Below, one piece after another: positions 50,945 to 55,959 of a stretch of DNA of 55,959 nt. The notes under the pieces are model-generated. The model was not told where the DNA came from and made no database searches. It saw nothing but the letters and a program-made list of their open reading frames with translations. Numbering within the stretch: position 1 is the stretch's first letter; every line of letters begins with the position of its first letter. Source of the DNA: Gracilibacteraceae bacterium (GTDB taxonomy: Bacteria > Bacillota > Desulfitobacteriia > Desulfitobacteriales > Syntrophobotulaceae); NCBI GenBank assembly GCA_031266805.1, contig JAISAH010000011.1:1-55959 (forward strand). Direction: 5' to 3'. The position numbers and the translations under genes were made by a program.

Positions 50945-51478
50945 TCAGACGATTTCCTCGATCACGATCTGATCGTTGGTAAAAACGCAGATGGAGGCCG
51001 CGATCAGCATCGCTTCCATCGCGACGGCCCCCGCGCTCATATCCGTATGCCGCATCAGGGCGCGCGCCGCCGCTAGGGCGTAATTGCCGCCCGAGCCGAT
51101 GGCCGCTATCCCGTCGTCCGGTTCGATCACCTCGCCGGAACCGGAGATGACGAGCAGATTTTCCTTATCCGCCACGATGAGCAGAGCCTCCAGATGCCGG
51201 AGCATACGATCTGTGCGCCATTCTTTCGCCAACTCCACCGCGGAGCGGGTCAGATTCCCGTGGTATTCTTCCAATTTATTTTCAAATTTGTCAAACAAAG
51301 TAAAGGCGTCGGCCACAGAACCGGCGAATCCGGCCACCACCTGATCATGGTAAAGCCGCCGCACCTTGCGCGCGCTGTTTTTCATGATGACGGACTGACC
51401 GAGCGTCACCTGGCCGTCGCCGCCCACGGCCACGCGGCCTTCTTTTTTGATCGCCACAATAGTCGTTCCCTGAAACAT
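50945..51478 (-). CDS. hslV: HslUV protease peptidase subunit
   Basis: HslV is the proteasome-like threonine peptidase. The catalytic Thr opens [20 protein letters not shown] and is exposed by removal of MFQG. Lys and [14 protein letters not shown] complete the family pattern. The frame also has an ATG three codons earlier, but the AAAGGA site spaces better with ATG 51,478, giving 177 residues. It is followed 21 bases later by hslU. A near-consensus promoter lies about 75–110 bases upstream. Confidence 0.96.
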   Translation of the reverse strand: MFQGTTIVAIKKEGRVAVGGDGQVTLGQSVIMKNSARKVRRLYHDQVVAGFAGSVADAFTLFDKFENKLEEYHGNLTRSAVELAKEWRTDRMLRHLEALLIVADKENLLVISGSGEVIEPDDGIAAIGSGGNYALAAARALMRHTDMSAGAVAMEAMLIAASICVFTNDQIVIEEIV

Positions 51479-51509
51479 TTTTGACATTCCTTTCCAAGAG
51501 GACCCGTAG

Positions 51510-51533
51510 GGTTCAAAATTTTTGAACCTTTTT
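51510..51533. terminator. palindrome in the hslV leader, terminator-like on the plus strand
   Basis: GGTTCAAAA and TTTTGAACC flank a single base (51,510–51,528) and are followed by five T on the plus strand. On the minus strand the same hairpin sits in the hslV leader between promoter and ribosome site. No plus-strand gene ends here, so a role in the leader or as a protein binding site is equally possible. Confidence 0.4.
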
Positions 51534-51560
51534 CCTTCCGTAACAGCGGGTCGCTATTTT

Positions 51561-51589
51561 ATTATAATCTAAAATGTCTGTAAAGTCAA
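51561..51589 (-). promoter_or_regulatory. promoter of hslV–hslU–codY
   Basis: On the minus strand TTGACT (51,589–51,584), 17 bases, TATAAT (51,566–51,561). This is the strongest promoter match in the conserved block and separates hslV from xerC. Confidence 0.75.
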
Positions 51590-51675
51590 GGCAATTATTC
51601 ACAATTGTATATACTTTTATGAATTATCGTTACTGTTTCACACCGTGTTCACCCCGCCGTCATACTTCGGCATTC

Positions 51676-51710
51676 TCGGGGCGTCGAGGACGCCGCCCCT
51701 ACGCTCACGC
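51676..51710. repeat. GC-rich palindromic repeat shared with 11,534–11,569
   Basis: GGGGCGTCGAGGACGCCGCC followed by CCTACGC is the reverse complement of the piece at 11,534–11,569. A partial match (GGTGCGTCGAG) ends the window. It lies beside ATTCCGT text that runs into the stop codon of xerC. Confidence 0.75.
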
Positions 51711-51721
51711 GTTCATTCCCG

Positions 51722-52633
51722 TCATTCCGTGGGTTCGAGTTTGGCGCGGGGATGGGCGTTCATATAGACCGCGCGGATTTTTTCCCGCGTGAGATGCGTA
51801 TAGATCTGGGTGGAGGAAAGGCGCCGGTGCCCCAATAATTCCTGGACGCTGCGCAGATCCGCCCCGCCGTCCAGCAGATGCGTGGCAAAGGTGTGGCGGA
51901 GCATATGCGGGTGCACATGCTGGTGCAGCGCGGCCGTTTCGGCCAGCCGCGCCAGATCGCGCCGCACGGAACGGGCGCTCAGGCGGCTGCCGCTCCGGTT
52001 CAAGAGGAGCGCTTTCTTCTTCCCGCCCGGTGGCCGCCCGGCCAGATAATCCCGCAGCGCGCTCACGGCCGGGTCGGTCAGCGGAACGACGCGCTGGCGG
52101 CGCCCTTTGCCCATCACACGCAGGATCTGCCCGTCCAGGTCGGCGTCCCCGGTGTTCAGCCCCACGAGTTCGCTCACCCGCAGGCCGGAACCGTATAAAA
52201 GCTCCAGGATCACCCGGTCCCGCCGCCAGCCCGGCCGCTCTTCGTCCGGCGCGGTCATCAGTTTTTCCGTGTGTTCGCGGTAGAGAAAACGCGGCAGTTT
52301 TTTGGCCTGTTTGGGGATCAGCAGTTTTTGCGCCGGGTTGCGGGTGATGATCCCTTCGCGGCAGAGGTATTTGCAAAACGAGCGGATGGCCGCCACATGC
52401 CGGGCGACGGATTTTTTCGCCATACCGCCCGTCGCCAGGCTCCGCGGGTAATAACGCGTCGCCGCCGGCGTGATCTTCTCCGTCGCCAGCTCCGGGCGGG
52501 CCAGTCCCTCCTCCGCGGCGCAGTACGCGAGAAAACGGCGCAAATCGGCGGTATACGCCATGACGGTCAATTCGGAAAAACCGCGCGCTTCCATATAAGC
52601 GGTAAACCGCGCTAGAGCTGCGTCGGCAAGCAT
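51722..52633 (-). CDS. xerC: tyrosine recombinase XerC
   Basis: This 303-residue recombinase resolves chromosome dimers with a XerD partner at dif. The catalytic set is visible: Arg in LLYGSGLRVSELVGL, Lys in VMGKGRRQRVVPL, His-x-x-Arg in HMLRHTFATHLL, His in ELLGHRRLSSTQ and the nucleophile Tyr in IYTHL. The N-terminal SAM-like core-binding domain is complete. It starts inside trmFO (22-base overlap), the standard Firmicute trmFO–xerC–hslV order, so a host Xer is more likely than an integrase. Confidence 0.93.
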   Translation of the reverse strand: MLADAALARFTAYMEARGFSELTVMAYTADLRRFLAYCAAEEGLARPELATEKITPAATRYYPRSLATGGMAKKSVARHVAAIRSFCKYLCREGIITRNPAQKLLIPKQAKKLPRFLYREHTEKLMTAPDEERPGWRRDRVILELLYGSGLRVSELVGLNTGDADLDGQILRVMGKGRRQRVVPLTDPAVSALRDYLAGRPPGGKKKALLLNRSGSRLSARSVRRDLARLAETAALHQHVHPHMLRHTFATHLLDGGADLRSVQELLGHRRLSSTQIYTHLTREKIRAVYMNAHPRAKLEPTE

Positions 52634-53970
52634 GGCTGCTCCGGATCGCCCTCGTTCAGAGCGCAGTCCAGAATAAAATCATCCAGTGCCGCCAGAGACC
52701 GCGTCGCCAGCGCCAGTTTTTTCTCTTTTTTGCCGCGCTTCTTCCGGTTGTCCGGCGGCAGGAGGCCGAAATTGACGTTCATCGGCTGGTAATCGGCGCT
52801 GGGCGAGGCGGTGACGTGAGCGGCCAACCCTCCTAGCGCGGTTTCCGCCGGAAAAGCGAAGACCGGCCGGCCGCGCCGCCGAGCGAGCAAGGCCAGCGCC
52901 GTCATCAGACCGGAAGCGGCGGATTCGACATAACCTTCCACCCCGGTGATCTGCCCGGCAAAAAAGACGTCGGGCCGGGCCTTGGCGCTGAAATCGAGGT
53001 TTAACACGGCGGGGCCGCGGATGAAGGTGTTGCGGTGCATGACGCCATAGCGGACAAATTCCGCTTTTTCCAGACCGGGGATCAGGCGGAAGACCCTCTC
53101 CTGCTCTCCCCGGCGCAAATGGGTCTGAAAGCCGACAAGGTTCAGCAAAGTGCCGGCCAGGTTTTCTTTCCGCAGTTGAACGACGGCGAACGGCTGGCGC
53201 CCCGTGCGCGGGTCGATGAGACCGACGGGTTTCAGCGGGCCGAAAGCCAGCGTCCGCTGGCCCCGCCCGGCCATGACCTCGACCGGCATACAGCCCTCAA
53301 AAACCATATGCCGCTCGAATCCATGTACTTCCGCCGTCTGCGCCGTCAAGAGCGCGGCATGGAAACGCTGGTATTCTTCTTCGTCCATCGGGCAGTTCAA
53401 ATAATCCCGGCCGCCCCGCCCATAGCGGGAAGCCCAGAAAGCGCGGCTCTGATCCACGGATTCCAAGGTGATGATCGGCGCGGCCGCGTCAAAAAAATAC
53501 AGCGCTTCCCGGCCCGTAAGCTCCCGGATCGCGGCGGCCATGGCCTCGGAGGTCAGCGGGCCCGTGGCGATGACGACCGGCCCCGGCGGTATGCTGACCG
53601 CCTCCGCGCGGCAAACACTCACTAGCGGATGGCCCAGCAGGCGTTCGGTCACCGCAGCGCTGAAACGGGCGCGATCCACGGCTAAGGCGCCGCCGGCCGG
53701 GACCGCCGCCGCGCGGGCCGCCGCGATGATCAGCGACCCCAACCGCTCCATCTCCGCTTTTAATAAACCGGCCGCGTTGGCCGGATCGTCCGCGTGCAAA
53801 GAGTTGCTGCAAACTAATTCGGCAAAATCGCCCGTGACATGGGCCGGGGTCGTCCGGAGTGGGCGCATCTCGCGCAGGGCGACCCGCACGCCGCGGCGCG
53901 CCAGCTGCCAGGCCGCTTCCGCCCCGGCCAGACCGGCGCCGATCACTGTGACTTCTGTTTCACCATCCAA
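52612..53970 (-). CDS. trmFO: methylenetetrahydrofolate-dependent tRNA (uracil-54-C5)-methyltransferase
   Basis: TrmFO (452 residues) makes m5U54 in the tRNA T-loop with FAD and methylene-THF. It shows the FAD site VTVIGAGLAGAEAAWQLARR, the family stretch LREMRPLRTTPAHVTGDFAE followed by LVCSNSLHADD (flavin-binding and catalytic Cys), and FAGQITGVEGYVESAASGL near the end. The start is TTG 53,970, with GAGGA nine bases upstream. The leader contains a truncated copy of the 96-bp repeat between promoter and gene. Confidence 0.95.
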   Translation of the reverse strand: MDGETEVTVIGAGLAGAEAAWQLARRGVRVALREMRPLRTTPAHVTGDFAELVCSNSLHADDPANAAGLLKAEMERLGSLIIAAARAAAVPAGGALAVDRARFSAAVTERLLGHPLVSVCRAEAVSIPPGPVVIATGPLTSEAMAAAIRELTGREALYFFDAAAPIITLESVDQSRAFWASRYGRGGRDYLNCPMDEEEYQRFHAALLTAQTAEVHGFERHMVFEGCMPVEVMAGRGQRTLAFGPLKPVGLIDPRTGRQPFAVVQLRKENLAGTLLNLVGFQTHLRRGEQERVFRLIPGLEKAEFVRYGVMHRNTFIRGPAVLNLDFSAKARPDVFFAGQITGVEGYVESAASGLMTALALLARRRGRPVFAFPAETALGGLAAHVTASPSADYQPMNVNFGLLPPDNRKKRGKKEKKLALATRSLAALDDFILDCALNEGDPEQPCLPTQL

Positions 53971-53993
53971 TTGCTTCGATCCTCATTTTGATA

Positions 53994-54027
53994 CTGTTGG
54001 CAAGACCGCCTAAGCGCCTGCGGCGCT
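53994..54027 (+). repeat. truncated copy of the 96-bp repeat in the trmFO leader
   Basis: CTGTTGGCAAGACCGCC and the following GCGCCTGCGGCGC match the first third of the full unit at 9458, then the match ends. It sits in the transcribed leader of trmFO. Confidence 0.85.
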
Positions 54028-54036
54028 GACTAGTTT

Positions 54037-54065
54037 ATTCTATGAGGAAAATCACGATTTGGCAA
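54037..54065 (-). promoter_or_regulatory. promoter of trmFO–xerC
   Basis: On the minus strand TTGCCA (54,065–54,060), 17 bases, TAGAAT (54,042–54,037). It lies about 70 bases before the trmFO start. Confidence 0.55.
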
Positions 54066-54120
54066 GAAAAATTTGTTCTTTTTCTGAAAAAAGTTTGATT
54101 TTAGGGACGGTGGCCTGAAG

Positions 54121-54167
54121 ACGGGCCTCAACTCTCCTCTCCCCTCTCCCCTCTCTCAACTCTCAAC
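54121..54167. repeat. second 7-bp-type tandem repeat tract
   Basis: Units of CTCCCCT and CTCAACT, related to the acpS–nnr tract at 3,307–3,405, run into the 3' end of the methyltransferase gene and supply its last two codons and stop. Confidence 0.8.
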
Positions 54168-55004
54168 TTTTCGTAATACATACATTAAACCTGGGGTCAA
54201 TTTTAACCCGGTGATTTCGCAAATATACGGAAATAACCCGTATCCTATTTTTAACAGCAGTTCTTTCCTTGGGGGTTTTTCTTCGCGGTAAATTGTTTTT
54301 TCGATCTTGAACCCGGTCCTTTGCGCTAACATTCTTATGCTTTTATCATTAAAACTGATCATACAGTCCCCGAATTCCTGGGGGCTTATTTTTTTTCTGA
54401 ACAACTCCTTGGTTTTTATATAATTCACCCTGTTTGTTATTCTGAACAACAATATACCGTCGGTATTTAGTATTCTGGAAAACTGTTTCATCGCCTCATA
54501 TGGCTCGCGCACATAATATAAGCTGTCAATGCTGGTTATCACATCGGCGCTGTTATCTTTTACCGAATCCAATGTTTTATATGTTTCGTATTTCCCGGCA
54601 AGTTTTTCTCGTAAATAGTCGACAGTTTCGATCCCGATGCATTTGTAACCGGCGTTATTCGCCATATCCATAAAATGACCGTAACTGCAGCCAAAATCCA
54701 ACAACACTTTAGAATGAACTTCGGGTCCGGGATCATATTTTCCCAGCAAACCTACTATTTGAGTGAAAAATTTAAACCGTTTCTCTTTCCAGCTGTCTTC
54801 TTGTTTTAAGTCCGTGTAGCCGGCGATTTGAAAATGGTTATCTACGATCGCCGCGTCCGGAAATTCACGCCAATAGATCCCGCAATTTCTGCAATAATAA
54901 ACGCTCGTGTTTATGGCGCCGTTTTTCGAATAATACTCCAATGAAAAATGTTTCCCGCCCAGGGAATTGCAAATAGGGCATTGTTTCCCGCTGTCATTCA
55001 TCAT
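54156..55004 (-). CDS. class I methyltransferase with N-terminal zinc ribbon
   Basis: The 282 residues start with a zinc-ribbon-like pair CPICNSLGG and YYCRNCGIYW. A Methyltransf_23 domain follows, with LLDFGCSYGHFMDMA (SAM site) and ITSIDSLYYVREPYEAMKQF. The C-terminal helices end YVLRKVES, of which the last residues come from a tandem repeat. The architecture is common in surface-glycan or lipid-modifying methyltransferases. The gene is AT-rich relative to trmFO and is followed by a toxin–antitoxin pair, so acquisition by transfer is likely. Substrate unknown. Confidence 0.78.
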   Translation of the reverse strand: MMNDSGKQCPICNSLGGKHFSLEYYSKNGAINTSVYYCRNCGIYWREFPDAAIVDNHFQIAGYTDLKQEDSWKEKRFKFFTQIVGLLGKYDPGPEVHSKVLLDFGCSYGHFMDMANNAGYKCIGIETVDYLREKLAGKYETYKTLDSVKDNSADVITSIDSLYYVREPYEAMKQFSRILNTDGILLFRITNRVNYIKTKELFRKKISPQEFGDCMISFNDKSIRMLAQRTGFKIEKTIYREEKPPRKELLLKIGYGLFPYICEITGLKLTPGLMYVLRKVES

Positions 55005-55163
55005 TACAGCCTTCCTTCACTCGGCGGCATTCGTTCAGATCATCCTAGACTCTGTTCCATTATACAGGGAAACGCCGTTCAGCGCCAGACGGACAAGATT
55101 GTTTTTGCCGGCGTTTATCAAAGGCACATTTTCGCAAATATTGGGCGGTTTTTCGCGCTGACA

Positions 55164-55192
55164 TTGTTTTCCGCTCTTAGAAGTGCTAAAAT
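55164..55192 (+). promoter_or_regulatory. promoter of the PIN toxin–antitoxin pair
   Basis: TTGTTT (55,164–55,169), 17 bases, TAAAAT (55,187–55,192). Confidence 0.5.
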
Positions 55193-55222
55193 ATCTATGT
55201 CGGTGATCGCGACGGGGAGGCG

Positions 55223-55300
55223 ATGCTGCCAATGCCAAGCGAAATGACTCTGCTGCGCGGAAAAACGCAATATGACGGAGATTTAAATTATGGAGGATAG
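55223..55300 (+). CDS. possible 25-residue leader peptide
   Basis: ATG 55,223 with a strong GGGGAGG site opens MLPMPSEMTLLRGKTQYDGD and stops at TAG 55,298. Its end overlaps the GGAGG site of the next gene, as in translational coupling. It could be a leader peptide or the worn start of a longer antitoxin. Apart from this and the promoter, 55,005–55,305 shows nothing clear. Confidence 0.35.
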   Translation: MLPMPSEMTLLRGKTQYDGDLNYGG

Positions 55301-55305
55301 AAAAT

Positions 55306-55503
55306 ATGCTTGAAGTAATTTCCTTAGATCCTAAAACAATGATAATAAAGTCCGATGAAGAAACAGATTTTTCCGAAATAATAAAATTCGTTATACAAAA
55401 AGATAAAAATAAGGATGTGGCATCTTTTTTGAAATTTGCCGCTCAAAACAGAATAGTAGATAAAGATTTTAGATTTAGTCGAGATGAGTGCTATGATCGA
55501 TAA
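55306..55503 (+). CDS. small antitoxin-like partner of the PIN protein
   Basis: The 65-residue, charged, helical protein (MLEVISLDPKTMIIKSDEET) lies directly upstream of, and overlaps, a PIN-domain gene, the usual place of a VapB-like antitoxin. It ends KDFRFSRDECYDR, a pattern seen in uncharacterised antitoxins paired with PIN toxins. It has no recognisable DNA-binding motif. GGAGG is eight bases before the ATG. Confidence 0.6.
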   Translation: MLEVISLDPKTMIIKSDEETDFSEIIKFVIQKDKNKDVASFLKFAAQNRIVDKDFRFSRDECYDR

Positions 55504-55906
55504 AGTATTTATTGATAGTAATGTGTGGTGTTATCTGTTTATTAAGGATGAATATGAAAAGTACAAAATCGCTGAAAAATTTCTTTCTGAACGAACGAAT
55601 GATTCTATATTTATTATATCCTACCAGGTTATTAATGAAGTAACAAATAAACTTATACAAAAGAAAATAGAAAGCACAATAGCCAAGGAAAACGTGCAAT
55701 ATATGTGCAAAATTTGTACAATACAAAATTTTTCAAATGATATAATAATGTTGGCTTTTACTCTGAGAGAAAAATATTCATTATCATTCTGGGACAGTAT
55801 TATAGTTTCAAGTGCCCTTAATGCAAATTGTAATATTTTAGCAAGTGAAGATATGCAAGATGGTTTGAAAATAAATAATATGATTATCAATAATATTTTT
55901 AAATAA
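55493..55906 (+). CDS. PIN-domain (VapC-like) ribonuclease toxin
   Basis: From ATG 55,493 it is 137 residues. The PIN acidic residues are visible: Asp in KVFIDSNVWCYLF, Glu in YQVINEVTNKL, and Asp in LSFWDSIIVSSAL, with a final ILASEDMQDG. These bind the Mg that cleaves RNA in VapC toxins. It overlaps the antitoxin by 11 bases (ATGATCGATAA), so translation is coupled. Very AT-rich, like the antitoxin. The start at 55,484 would only add three residues. Confidence 0.85.
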   Translation: MIDKVFIDSNVWCYLFIKDEYEKYKIAEKFLSERTNDSIFIISYQVINEVTNKLIQKKIESTIAKENVQYMCKICTIQNFSNDIIMLAFTLREKYSLSFWDSIIVSSALNANCNILASEDMQDGLKINNMIINNIFK

Positions 55907-55959
55907 AAATTCGAACCGTTTCTCTTTCCAATCGGCGGCGACGGGGGCGGTGCGTCGAG
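55905..55959 (-). pseudogene. fragment of a second zinc-ribbon methyltransferase copy
   Basis: Bases 55,905–55,930 match 54,766–54,791 inside the methyltransferase gene at 24 of 26 positions and encode the same WKEKRFEF on the minus strand. The copy is cut at its 3' side by the PIN pair and continues beyond the window or ends in repeat sequence. Confidence 0.6.

Noticed and set aside
51510-51528. Palindrome as a CodY box
   Set aside because: It lacks the AATTTTCWGAAAATT core; similarity is only general A/T richness.
1-55959. rRNA, tRNA, prophage structural genes or a secondary-metabolite cluster
   Set aside because: No conserved rRNA or tRNA text, capsid/tail/terminase proteins or NRPS/PKS domains were recognised.

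Overview
The window looks like a piece of chromosome from an anaerobic, fairly GC-rich Gram-positive bacterium of the Clostridia type (Bacillota). Support comes from the trmFO–xerC–hslV–hslU–codY block, which is a Firmicute arrangement, from a complete gatCAB operon beside acpS/nnr, from sigma-A-like promoters (TTGACA/17/TATAAT class), from strong GGAGG-type ribosome binding sites, and from cell-wall proteases carrying CWB2-type repeats. No rRNA, tRNA or CRISPR array was seen.

Layout. (1) 1–7,780, minus strand: the start of an IS1634-like transposase running off the left edge, a decayed AlbA_2/HATPase regulator, an acpS–nnr gene fused through a 7-bp tandem repeat, a CPBP membrane protease, and gatB, gatA, gatC. 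(2) 7,800–9,300: an accessory patch with an orphan RelB-like antitoxin, an internally deleted BRO/DinD-type gene, and an antitoxin whose RelE/ParE toxin has been reduced to its C-terminus. (3) 9,450–11,640: an island bounded by inverted copies of a 96-bp repeat. It holds a full-length TnpB homologue whose RuvC catalytic residues are replaced (a TldR-like candidate), preceded by two near-identical palindromes and a probable short terminated RNA, and followed by an omegaRNA-like 3' scaffold. (4) 11,640–14,640: three secreted or membrane surface-protein genes ending in a strong hairpin. (5) 14,650–33,870: one long co-directional surface-glycan locus. It encodes the GDP-D-glycero-D-manno-heptose enzymes (GmhA, HddA, and HddC fused to GmhB), an epimerase, nucleotidyl-, glycosyl-, acetyl- and methyltransferases, a radical-SAM enzyme, and two CDP-glycerol-transferase-like proteins. 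Eight of these enzymes, of unrelated folds, carry the same small Rossmann-like module at one end. (6) 33,870–36,000: decayed PD-(D/E)XK (Rpn-type) genes around an intact dinJ–yafQ toxin–antitoxin pair. (7) 36,000–45,870: a small P-loop protein, two giant tandem subtilisin-like proteases with C-terminal CWB2-type wall-binding repeats, and a truncated winged-helix regulator. (8) 45,870–47,930: an AT-richer insert with a lipoprotein and a NapH-like polyferredoxin. (9) 48,130–53,970, minus strand: a PH-like membrane protein, codY, hslU, hslV, xerC, trmFO. (10) 54,150–55,959: an AT-rich end with a methyltransferase, a PIN-domain toxin–antitoxin pair, and a fragment of a second methyltransferase copy.

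How it fits together: regions 4, 5 and 7 together describe the cell surface: secreted proteins, heptose-containing glycan and wall-anchored proteases. The dead TnpB lies directly upstream of region 4. Nuclease-dead TnpBs (TldRs) elsewhere act as RNA-guided repressors of surface genes such as flagellin, so a regulatory role here is a testable inference and has not been shown. Many accessory genes carry clean internal deletions, which suggests ongoing decay of mobile DNA around an otherwise conserved backbone.
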